A stretch of 42,627 nt of DNA from assembly GCA_034437895.1 (NCBI GenBank), contig DAOTTO010000169.1, positions 1 through 42,627 of the forward strand. The letters run 5' to 3'. Below, one piece after another: positions 9,446 through 16,256 of the stretch. The number at the start of each line of letters is the position of its first letter. The first letter of the stretch is position 1. The stretch is from JANRLJ01 sp034437895. Its GTDB lineage: Bacteria > Chloroflexota > Anaerolineae > Aggregatilineales > Phototrophicaceae. Below the pieces are notes generated by a model. The model did no database searches. It saw only the letters and a list, made by a program, of their open reading frames with translations, and was not told where the DNA came from. The translations under genes and the position numbers were made by a program.

Positions 9446-9643
9446 TTCCCCTATCAATTCTCCGCTTGAAACAACGACATAAAAATAAACTCAACAAAGT
9501 CTAAATATATTATATATACCTAATAAAAGCCTTATCTCCGCCTACTTTGGGCTTCATAAAGGTTTGCTATTCTAAGGATATTGAAGAACGACACCAGCAA
9601 CACCTCGTTCTCATCACTTTTTGTCAGTCAGAGGAGAAAAATC

Positions 9644-9808
9644 ATGTTAAGCTGGGCACTCACATTTCTGGTCATCGCGGTTATTGCGGCATTCCTCGGT
9701 TTCGGTGTAATCGCTGGTACAGCGGCTACTCTCGCCAAGATTCTGTTTTTCGTCTTTTTAGTACTGTTCGTCGTAGCGTTGGTTTCGGGTCGCCGCGTCA
9801 AAATATAA
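9644..9808 (+). CDS. DUF1328-family small membrane protein
   Basis: This 54-aa peptide consists of two hydrophobic helices (about residues 3-25 and 30-47) and ends with a basic tail, SGRRVKI. The pattern LSWALTFLVIAVIAA, then LGFG, then AGTAA, then AKILFFVFL is that of the DUF1328/YtjA (UPF0391) family of small inner-membrane proteins. Members are often stress-associated, but their function is unknown. The ATG at 9644 is preceded by GAGGAG with 7-nt spacing, which rules out the longer upstream in-frame start. It stands alone, closed by a strong terminator 24 nt after its stop. Confidence 0.85.
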   Translation: MLSWALTFLVIAVIAAFLGFGVIAGTAATLAKILFFVFLVLFVVALVSGRRVKI

Positions 9809-9832
9809 CACAGACAAGCACTGTCTACAAAG

Positions 9833-9858
9833 AAAAACGGCTCGCAGGCCGTTTTTTT
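9833..9858 (+). terminator. intrinsic terminator after the DUF1328 gene
   Basis: AAAAACGGC / GCCGTTTTT forms a 9-bp stem with the loop TCGCAG, followed by TT. The A-tract/T-tract flanks could also allow weak use from the opposite strand, serving the convergent leftward gene at 9885. Confidence 0.85.
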
Positions 9859-9884
9859 GATTCTTTTAACTTTATGACACGGCT

Positions 9885-10883
9885 TTAGAGCGTCACAATT
9901 TTCTGAGCGACACGGAGCTGCTTAGGGAAGAAAGGCAAAAATTCGATCAGATTGTTATATTTGCCACCCACCTCTTGCAGATAACGGCGCATAACGCTCA
10001 CCGTTCCCGGTAAAAGTGCCTGACCGCGTGCTTTCTTCTCGATCAGTACATAAGCCTTATATTCGCCTTCGTTGACGTGTGCTTCCAGATACATCGCCAC
10101 AACTGCCATACAAAACAGCATCGAGAATTGATCTTCCCAAGTGGGATGCTGTGCCTTGAAGTGGTCACTTAGAGGCAAGTCATTTTTGCTGATTTCGGCA
10201 AGTTGTTGGGCGTTGGAGCGCAAATACGTCAGCAGCAGGATTCGCGCATAAATGGTGAGCGCAGCACGATAAGACATCGTGATTTGCGTTGCCTCATCAT
10301 AAGGCCAGGGTGGACTATCGCCCCATGCCATCGGCGGCGGCACAAGGCACACAATTTCCTTGCCAAAGCGCATTCCCAATTCCTGATCTGCCGGATAAGA
10401 TACATTCGGCATAAAGGTGAAGGTTTCTTCAATCGTACCGAGGAACGGTTGCAGGAATTTCTTAAACTCTACCGCTTTAAACATGTTTTTGGATTCTTTG
10501 ATCGCTTTCTCCCATCCGGCTTTTTCTGTTTGCCAGAAGGTTTCCAGCTTGCTCACCAGATAAAAATCGCGCAGTTGGGCGCTGTATCCAGCGGGAACCC
10601 AACGCGGCACTGTGTCTAGTTGCAATTCGGGCCAAGAAAATAATAGCGCCAGCGTAAACAGGGCTTCTAACGGTGCGCCTTGATCGAGCATGGCTTGGGT
10701 GGCTTGCACTGCCGGATGTGAGGCGAACTTTTCGACATATTTGCGGGTGGCGCGGGCATGGAAATGGGTGCCGTGTCGTTTAAGCTGCTGCGCCTTATCA
10801 GGATGAGTCGTTGCTGCCAGCACTGCCGACATCAGGCGCACACGATCATCAAGTTTAACTATAACGTCCGATTGGTCGGTCAT
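9885..10883 (-). CDS. conserved hypothetical protein, function unknown
   Basis: I do not recognise this 332-aa protein with certainty. It has no signal peptide and no convincing transmembrane helix. It is mostly helical by composition, with many aromatic and charged residues. The N-terminus (about residues 8-60) contains THPDKAQQLKRHGTH and HARATRKY, rich in His and Arg, and the central part contains LVPPPMAWGDSPPWPYDE. No HExxH or other obvious catalytic signature is seen. The ATG at 10883 is supported by GGAAAA about 10 nt upstream. It is divergent from the acyl-ACP reductase homologue across a 204-nt gap, so the two may share regulatory DNA. The length and compositional regularity make it a real gene. 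Confidence 0.75.
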   Translation of the reverse strand: MTDQSDVIVKLDDRVRLMSAVLAATTHPDKAQQLKRHGTHFHARATRKYVEKFASHPAVQATQAMLDQGAPLEALFTLALLFSWPELQLDTVPRWVPAGYSAQLRDFYLVSKLETFWQTEKAGWEKAIKESKNMFKAVEFKKFLQPFLGTIEETFTFMPNVSYPADQELGMRFGKEIVCLVPPPMAWGDSPPWPYDEATQITMSYRAALTIYARILLLTYLRSNAQQLAEISKNDLPLSDHFKAQHPTWEDQFSMLFCMAVVAMYLEAHVNEGEYKAYVLIEKKARGQALLPGTVSVMRRYLQEVGGKYNNLIEFLPFFPKQLRVAQKIVTL

Positions 10884-11087
10884 GGGTTGTGTTTTTCCAA
10901 ATAGAGAGAAGTCGTTTGTTTGCTTACGATTGTAATTGTAAAGGGCAAATGGCCTCTAGGCAAGAATCATGATGAATTTCATTTGTGGACTCATTGATGG
11001 TCGGTTCATGTTACTCAATCGTTATACTGGAATAGACCCAACCTGCTCTATAATGAGGGCAACCTGTGTATAGAAAGTGATCTATTT

Positions 11088-12188
11088 ATGGAAGATACGT
11101 TTGCTTTTATCATTCACCCCGTCACGATTAAAAAAGATGTCGCCCGTAAGTTCCCTTTTCTCGGCAATGTGTTAAGCGAAGGGCAGATTAATTATTTCTC
11201 GCGCTACTTTCCGCCTGTTTATATCTCGGAAATTAATGGCATCCGTTCCACCGCAACGGGGCGCGAACTCAAAGGCTGGCTGATTGCGTGTCCATTCACG
11301 CCGCCGACGATGATGAGTCTGCCTGTCGAGACGGTGTATCGTAAAATTGTGGCCTGTGGACACAAAGCCGAGCAGCTTGGTGCGCGGATTCTTGGTCTCG
11401 GCGCGTTTACATCAGTCGTGGGTGATGCCGGGATCACGATTGCTGAACGGCTCGATTTGCCCGTGACCAATGGCGACAGTTATACCGTTGTCATCGCTGT
11501 GGATGCGATCCGCGAAGCCGCACGAGTCATGGGCATGGACATGCACGAGTCAACCGTCGCAGTAGTAGGGGCAACGGGTGCGATTGGCAAGACGTGCGCG
11601 GAAATTCTGGCTGGAGAGTGCGCCAACTTGACACTGGTTGGTCTACGCGAAGATGCGCTGAATGAAGTGCGTGAACGTTGTGAAGGGCAGGGCGCACAGG
11701 TTAAAATAAGTACCACGATGGACGCGATTTATGATGCCGATCTTGTACTGACGGTGACGAGCGCTGTTCATGCCGTGATCGAACCGCGCCATCTTAAGCC
11801 GGGGGCGGTGGTGTGTGATGTCGCCCGTCCGCGTGATGTCAGCAAGCAGGTCGCCGCCGAGCGTGATGATGTCCTCGTCATTGAGGGCGGGATGGTCGAA
11901 GTCCCCGGCCCAGTGGATTTCGGCTTTGATTTTGGCTTTCCGCCCAAGAAAGCATACGCTTGCATGGCGGAGACGATGGCGCTGGCGTTGGAAGGGCGTT
12001 ATGAGGATTACACCATCGGCAAAGACATCAGTGTCGAGCGTGCGCGTGAAATCGGCGCGATTGCGTCTAAACACGGCTTCCGGCTGGCGGGATTCCGCAG
12101 CTTTGAGAAAGCCGTGAGTGATGAAGCCATCGCTGCTGTGCGGGAACGGGCGCGGCTTAACCTCAAAACATGGTCGCCAGTGCGTTAA
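11088..12188 (+). CDS. long-chain acyl-ACP reductase (AAR) homologue
   Basis: The 366-aa protein resembles cyanobacterial AAR, which reduces fatty acyl-ACP/CoA to fatty aldehyde with NADPH. Family landmarks visible in order are LGAFTSVVGDAG (about 104-115), a Thr-N-G-D-S-Y-T motif matching the cyanobacterial TTGNTHTAY, the Rossmann motif VVGATGAIGK (about 158-168), and YACMAETMALALEG. The last corresponds to the FACFAEAM segment that carries the AAR active-site Cys (here Cys near 292). A C-terminal extension of about 25 residues exceeds the cyanobacterial length (~340). The partner aldehyde-deformylating oxygenase is not in the window, so the aldehyde may serve wax, alcohol or ether-lipid synthesis (inference). 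Generic annotators may call it a shikimate-dehydrogenase-like protein because of the shared fold. Confidence 0.8.
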   Translation: MEDTFAFIIHPVTIKKDVARKFPFLGNVLSEGQINYFSRYFPPVYISEINGIRSTATGRELKGWLIACPFTPPTMMSLPVETVYRKIVACGHKAEQLGARILGLGAFTSVVGDAGITIAERLDLPVTNGDSYTVVIAVDAIREAARVMGMDMHESTVAVVGATGAIGKTCAEILAGECANLTLVGLREDALNEVRERCEGQGAQVKISTTMDAIYDADLVLTVTSAVHAVIEPRHLKPGAVVCDVARPRDVSKQVAAERDDVLVIEGGMVEVPGPVDFGFDFGFPPKKAYACMAETMALALEGRYEDYTIGKDISVERAREIGAIASKHGFRLAGFRSFEKAVSDEAIAAVRERARLNLKTWSPVR

Positions 12189-12218
12189 TTTTAACGGCTG
12201 TAAATGGAAAGTTGCTTT

Positions 12219-12512
12219 ATGGAAGCCGAAGAGAAGGATAGATTAAAACATTATCTCGACGATGAAGGCCGCGTTAAGCGCTGGCCTTCGCGCAAAAATA
12301 GGCAAGATCAGCCGCTTATATTACAATATCTTGCATCACAATTTACGGCGGGTAAGGTTTATAACGAAAGCGAGGTTAATATCATCCTTAAGCAGAATCA
12401 TACTTTTGAGGATTGGGCGCTGTTGCGACGTGAGCTATTTGAGCAGGGCTATATTAATCGCTCCACTAACGGCGCGGAATATTGGCTGACTGGCAAAACT
12501 AAACTTTACTAA
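12219..12512 (+). CDS. DUF2087-family small protein, copy 1
   Basis: This ~97-aa protein has the DUF2087 core: GRVKRWPSR, then DQPLILQYLASQF, YNESEVNIIL, FEDWALLRRELFEQGYINR, and a short beta end, GAEYWLTGK. The family is a small winged-helix-like domain found alone or fused to transcriptional regulators, so a nucleic-acid-binding role is plausible but unproven. The ATG at 12219 is preferred over the one at 12204: GGAAAG lies 7 nt upstream of it, and it brings the N-terminus close in length to copy 2. It follows the AAR homologue by about 30 nt. Copy 2 starts 56 nt downstream, indicating a tandem duplication. Confidence 0.8.
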   Translation: MEAEEKDRLKHYLDDEGRVKRWPSRKNRQDQPLILQYLASQFTAGKVYNESEVNIILKQNHTFEDWALLRRELFEQGYINRSTNGAEYWLTGKTKLY

Positions 12513-12568
12513 AACGCAATTTTTGGGTTATGATGGGTCATAAAGGTTCAAATAGAGCGAGATGACTC

Positions 12569-12865
12569 ATGGACGATGCCCTTAAATCTTATCTCAATGC
12601 GGAAAGCCGCATTACTCGTTGGCCTACGCGCAAAATGAAACAAGACCGTGCGCCGCTGCTGGCATATCTTGCGGCTAAATTTGCTTTAGGGACGTTTTAT
12701 AACGAGAAACAAGTAAACGAATTGCTCAAGCAGTGGCATACTTTTGAAGATTGGGCACTGCTGCGGCGAGAATTGATCGAACAAGGCTACCTGCAACGCA
12801 AAGCAGATGGGCAAGTCTATTGGCGAACATCTGGCGAAAGAAGCTACCAAGATAAGGAATTCTGA
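12569..12865 (+). CDS. DUF2087-family small protein, copy 2
   Basis: A 98-aa paralogue of the preceding gene with the same core: SRITRWPTRK, RAPLLAYLAAKF, FYNEKQVNELLKQ, and HTFEDWALLRRELIEQGYLQR. The stretch FEDWALLRREL is identical in both copies. Its stop codon TGA (12863-12865) overlaps the ATG of the downstream hydrolase by one base, so the two are probably translationally coupled. The C-terminus differs from copy 1 (SGERSYQDKEF). Function unknown; by fold the family may bind nucleic acid. Confidence 0.8.
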   Translation: MDDALKSYLNAESRITRWPTRKMKQDRAPLLAYLAAKFALGTFYNEKQVNELLKQWHTFEDWALLRRELIEQGYLQRKADGQVYWRTSGERSYQDKEF

Positions 12866-13698
12866 TGCAAGAAACGTTTGACTCCTTCCAAACATCTGAC
12901 GGCTTAAAAATTCATACTGTCGCCTGGCTGCCGGATTCCACGCCCAAAGCCGTTGTGCTTGTTGTGCATGGGATCGCTGAACATTCAGGGCGCTACCGGC
13001 ATGTCGGGGAATTTTTGGCGAATCGTGGCTATGCTGTTTATGCCCTCGATCATCGTGGACACGGCAAAAGCGAAGGCGTGCGCGTCTATTTTGACAGTTT
13101 CGATCAGCTTGCCGGTGATCTGGAGCGTTATTTCGAGCGCGTCAGAACGGCGCATCCTGCCTTGCCCATGTATATATTGGGTCACAGCATGGGATCACTC
13201 ATCACGCTGCTGTTTACGCTGCGTCATCAGGGCGAACTTGCCGGCATGATTTCCTCCGGTACACCAATCAGCCTCGACCAATCGCTGCCTGTGCCCCTTA
13301 TCGCTCTCTCTGGTTTCGTGCGGAATCTTGCGCCGAAATTGGCATTGATTGCGTTGGATGTAAAAGCGATTTCTACCGATCCGGCAGTTGTCGCGGCACA
13401 AAAAGCCGATCCGCTTTGCTATCATGGGCTGATGCCAATCGGCACGATTACGGCGCTGGTAGAAACTGGACGAAAAGTCCGTGAACAGGTGAATACACTG
13501 CGTCTGCCACTGCTGATTCTGCATGGTCAAGCCGATAAACTTACACCGCCGCCGGGAAGTCAATTTATCATGGATAAAGCAGGCTCGCCCGATAAAACAC
13601 TCAAATTTTATCCGGGGATGTATCATGAAATTGTCAATGAGGTTGATAAAGCGACGGTTTTAAACGATATTGCGACATGGCTAGATAGCCATACGTGA
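12865..13698 (+). CDS. alpha/beta hydrolase, monoacylglycerol lipase/lysophospholipase type
   Basis: The 277-aa protein has the full catalytic set of the monoacylglycerol-lipase-like alpha/beta hydrolases: VVHGIAEHSGRY (oxyanion region, about 31-42), DHRGHGKSEG, GHSMGS with the nucleophilic Ser near 111, LHGQADKLTPP (catalytic Asp near 221), and YHEIVNE (catalytic His near 252). No signal peptide is present, so it should be cytoplasmic and act on monoglycerides or lysophospholipids. Exact substrate is unknown. The ATG overlaps the stop of the DUF2087 gene (TGATG), with AAGGAA upstream. The nearby acyl-ACP reductase homologue gives the locus a lipid flavour. Confidence 0.88.
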   Translation: MQETFDSFQTSDGLKIHTVAWLPDSTPKAVVLVVHGIAEHSGRYRHVGEFLANRGYAVYALDHRGHGKSEGVRVYFDSFDQLAGDLERYFERVRTAHPALPMYILGHSMGSLITLLFTLRHQGELAGMISSGTPISLDQSLPVPLIALSGFVRNLAPKLALIALDVKAISTDPAVVAAQKADPLCYHGLMPIGTITALVETGRKVREQVNTLRLPLLILHGQADKLTPPPGSQFIMDKAGSPDKTLKFYPGMYHEIVNEVDKATVLNDIATWLDSHT

Positions 13699-13783
13699 TA
13701 GTCAACTGAAAGGAATCAGTGACTTTTACAGCGGCATAAGGCTGAATGAAAAGTAAAGCACGTTTAACTTTTATCTTTCATGC

Positions 13784-13812
13784 TTGCAATAATGGCTTAA
13801 TCTCTTTATATT
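13784..13812 (+). promoter_or_regulatory. sigma70-type promoter of the DtxR-like regulator
   Basis: TTGCAA (13784-13789) and TATATT (13807-13812) have an ideal 17-nt spacer, 51 nt upstream of the ATG at 13864. An imperfect inverted repeat (ATCC ... GGAT around 13834-13851) lies downstream of the -10 and could be an autoregulatory operator; this last point is speculative. Confidence 0.6.
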
Positions 13813-13863
13813 TATGATAGGCATGATAAAAATTATCCGTAGTATAGGATTTAACACTTAACG

Positions 13864-14559
13864 ATGAGTCTTAGCTTTGCGATGCAAGAATATCTGGCGG
13901 AAACGTATCGGATTGCCCACTATCAAAAGGACGATCCTTATGTTTCTACGTCTGCGCTGTCTTCGGTAATGGGGGTGACTGCGCCTGCCGTTACGCGCAT
14001 GGTGCAGCGGTTACGTGAGGCTGGATATTTGGAGCATGAGCCGTATCAAGGCATTCGATTGACCCGCGAAGGTGAATTTGAAGCCCTGATGAATATCCGC
14101 CGCCATCGTTTGGTGGAACGGTTTCTAGTGGATGTGATGAAATTTAGCTGGCACGAAGTCCATTTAGCCGCTGATGAATTGGGCGCGAATGTCAGTGATA
14201 AGGTGGTCGCTCGAATGGAGGCGATGGCAGGGTATCCACGCCGCTGTCCACACGGTGAACCGATTCCAAGTGCTGATGGGCATATGCCGGAAGTGCGCGA
14301 TTATCCGTTAAATACGGCTGAGCAAGACAGCGATCTTGTGATTAGCCGCGCTAATTCGCACGATGAAGAGAAACTTAAATACCTCGACCAGTTAGGCGCA
14401 AAGCCGGGCGTAAAAATCCACCTGATTGAACGCGCCCCGTTTAATGGGCCGATTCGCCTCCGAGTCGGGAGTGACGAAACCAGCCCTACACACTTTATTG
14501 GACATGAACTCGGCGGTTTACTGCGGGTGTGCAGCGAAGAAGAATTTAATCTGGTCTAG
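13864..14559 (+). CDS. DtxR/MntR-family metal-dependent regulator, with altered metal site
   Basis: This 231-aa cytoplasmic repressor-type protein has the DtxR architecture: an N-terminal winged helix (about residues 25-68; recognition region GVTAPAVTRMVQRLREAGYLEHE), a dimerisation/metal domain (about 75-135) with HRLVERFL, and a C-terminal FeoA/SH3-like domain (about 175-231). HRLVERFL and EVH supply the His/Glu/His of the ancillary site. The E-H pair that normally follows in the primary site (as in WEHVMS of DtxR) reads G-A here (ADELGANVSDK), so canonical Fe/Mn sensing is doubtful. No metal transporter is adjacent. A good promoter lies upstream; the start has only a weak ribosome binding site. 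Confidence 0.85.
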   Translation: MSLSFAMQEYLAETYRIAHYQKDDPYVSTSALSSVMGVTAPAVTRMVQRLREAGYLEHEPYQGIRLTREGEFEALMNIRRHRLVERFLVDVMKFSWHEVHLAADELGANVSDKVVARMEAMAGYPRRCPHGEPIPSADGHMPEVRDYPLNTAEQDSDLVISRANSHDEEKLKYLDQLGAKPGVKIHLIERAPFNGPIRLRVGSDETSPTHFIGHELGGLLRVCSEEEFNLV

Positions 14560-14605
14560 AACAATACTCTCTGTCTAATTCAGCCGTCCACATATCGTTT
14601 AAAGA

Positions 14606-14995
14606 CTACGCATCTTCTCGGTTACGCTGCGCCTCGATTATCGCTTGGGCTTCTTCTATGCTATCTGCCAACCGCAAAAACGCCGGCACGTTCGGATATA
14701 AGCCGCAGCCCGATTTATAGAGTTTTTTGGCGACGCGGTTGGAGGTCACAGCCACCGAAAGCCCCATATTCTCAGAAAGCCGGTTCGAGAGTGTCGCAAG
14801 GTGATTTAATGCGCCACCCGGAAATGGCCCACTGTCTGCGAGGTTGACGATCATATCGACACGATGCTGCACTGTCGCGCTCATGCGATACGCCCGTCCA
14901 AACGCCTCATAAAAATCCCACCATGTCCATCGCCCACGCAGATCGTAGCGCAAAATAGTATGCTTTTCATCTACCCAATAAAGTTTAATGCTCAT
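14606..14995 (-). CDS. small STAS/SpoIIAA-like hypothetical protein
   Basis: A 129-aa soluble protein beginning MSIKLYWVDEKHTILRYDL. The alternation of short beta strands and helices, with LRGRWTWWDFYEAF and VDMIVNLADS, resembles SpoIIAA-like/STAS-domain proteins often found as small cytoplasmic regulators. This is a fold-level guess. The ATG at 14995 is chosen because AAGAAG lies 9 nt upstream; the in-frame TTG at 15004 has no room for a ribosome binding site. It converges with the DtxR gene, 46 nt away. Function unknown. Confidence 0.65.
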   Translation of the reverse strand: MSIKLYWVDEKHTILRYDLRGRWTWWDFYEAFGRAYRMSATVQHRVDMIVNLADSGPFPGGALNHLATLSNRLSENMGLSVAVTSNRVAKKLYKSGCGLYPNVPAFLRLADSIEEAQAIIEAQRNREDA

Positions 14996-15125
14996 AAATA
15001 CCAACTTCTTTATCTCTGAAGATCACCGTTACTACCTTATTATACGCTGAGAACCTTGCGTTTCCATTATTTTATAATTAAGAAGTCTATAGTTAACGCA
15101 AGCCTCATAATGGAAAATCTTTATC

Positions 15126-15515
15126 TTACGGGGATGCTCGCCAACTTGCCAACCCAAGCAGCAGCCATCCGCCAAGCAATGCTAATCCGCCCAACGGCGT
15201 GACAGCTCCCATAATGCGGATATTAAAGATCGCCAAAATATACAAACTGCCGGAAAAAACAAGCGTCCCTATAGTAAAACTGTAACCCGCCCATTGCAGC
15301 AGCGAGCTATCGAGCATACCCGAACTCAGGCTCAAAAGGATGCCAATGCCTAAAATCGCTAAAGTGTGAATCAGATGATAGCGGTTAGCCGTTTGGAAGG
15401 TGTCTACACGGTCATTCGCTTCTAAACGGGCTTGTAGGGCATGTGCGCCGAATGCACCCAGCGCTACACCTGTAAAGCCCAACACGGCGGCGATCAGAAT
15501 AAAGGTACGAGCCAT
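15126..15515 (-). CDS. DUF423-family integral membrane protein
   Basis: This 129-aa protein has four predicted membrane helices and the DUF423 signature GFTGVALGAFGAHAL near the N-terminus. TANRYHLIHTLAILG follows and GAVTPLGGLALLGGW lies in the last helix. The family (YgdD/YwdK) is widespread in the inner membrane and of unknown function. The ATG at 15515 has AAGGAA upstream. It appears to be a single-gene unit. Confidence 0.9.
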   Translation of the reverse strand: MARTFILIAAVLGFTGVALGAFGAHALQARLEANDRVDTFQTANRYHLIHTLAILGIGILLSLSSGMLDSSLLQWAGYSFTIGTLVFSGSLYILAIFNIRIMGAVTPLGGLALLGGWLLLGLASWRASP

Positions 15516-15643
15516 AATCTTTTCCTTGCACTAAAAGTTTAACCAAGTTATTCTGTGAATTTTAGCACAAGGAAGAGAGAGTGATTAGACAGAAATTGGG
15601 ACAATTGTTTGAATGTCCCACTGAAGACCTTTTTTCAGGATAA

Positions 15644-16063
15644 TTATGCTATCTCGCCTTGTTTAGCATGGACATCGGCGATTTCATCCATCGCCATCGT
15701 TTGCACGGTGCGGCAGATCGTCAGATAAAAGCCGTCGAGGTCGTGAACGCTGAAGAGCCGATCTCCCCAATATTCGGTTTTGAGCGGTTCGACAATGGTC
15801 ACGCCGCGTCCCTCGATCTCGGCATAGTAGGTATCAATGTCGATGGCTTCTGGTGGGTAAATCATCAAAACTACCCCCTTGCCGCGTTCATACGTCAAGG
15901 CATCGGTACTCAAGCCGATTTGGTCTGCGCCGAGTTTGACGAAAGCAAAATTATTTTTGCCATCTGTCCCCTGCATACTTGTCACATGTTCAAAACCTAA
16001 TTTTTCGGTATAAAAAGCAACACTGGCATCGACATCTTTTACAGCGAGAATTGGTAAAATCAT
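15644..16063 (-). CDS. VOC-family (glyoxalase/bleomycin-resistance-like) protein
   Basis: A 139-aa single vicinal-oxygen-chelate domain protein: MILPILAVKDVDASVAFYTEKLGFE is the typical first beta-alpha-beta unit, and the second module runs from IDTYYAEIEGRGV to SVHDLDGFYLTICRT. Such proteins act as metal-dependent lyases/dioxygenases or bind drugs; the substrate cannot be read from sequence. The classic glyoxalase I metal-ligand set is not complete. AAGGAA precedes the ATG and a good promoter lies 40-70 nt upstream. Confidence 0.8.
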   Translation of the reverse strand: MILPILAVKDVDASVAFYTEKLGFEHVTSMQGTDGKNNFAFVKLGADQIGLSTDALTYERGKGVVLMIYPPEAIDIDTYYAEIEGRGVTIVEPLKTEYWGDRLFSVHDLDGFYLTICRTVQTMAMDEIADVHAKQGEIA

Positions 16064-16101
16064 GAGGTTGTTTCCTTTTTGATGTATTGTACGACATCGC
16101 T

Positions 16102-16131
16102 AATTTAGCATAGATGTTCTGTTTTTGTCAA
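16102..16131 (-). promoter_or_regulatory. putative sigma70-type promoter of the VOC gene
   Basis: On the minus strand TTGACA (16126-16131) and TAAATT (16102-16107) are 18 nt apart, about 40 nt upstream of the ATG at 16063. The -35 is a perfect consensus match. Confidence 0.5.
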
Positions 16132-16191
16132 GAAATTTTGTTCTGACTTAGTGTTTCGTTCTCGTAATCGAATTTGCCGATATGACCAAGA

Positions 16192-16221
16192 TTGGTTTAA
16201 CGCAGCGACCAGACTTATAAT
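16192..16221 (+). promoter_or_regulatory. putative sigma70-type promoter of hyuA
   Basis: TTGGTT (16192-16197) and a perfect TATAAT (16216-16221) are 18 nt apart, 35 nt upstream of the hyuA ATG. AAGGAG follows as the ribosome binding site, 8 nt before the start. Confidence 0.5.
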
Positions 16222-16256
16222 TCCGGCTAAAGCTGACCGCTTATAAGGAGTTTTTT

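Noticed and set aside
11088..12188. Annotation of the Rossmann protein as a second shikimate dehydrogenase
   Set aside because: It lacks the SLSP and NVTIPHKE motifs of AroE. It carries the acyl-ACP reductase landmarks LGAFTS and YACMAETM instead. The real aroE is at 33615-34445.
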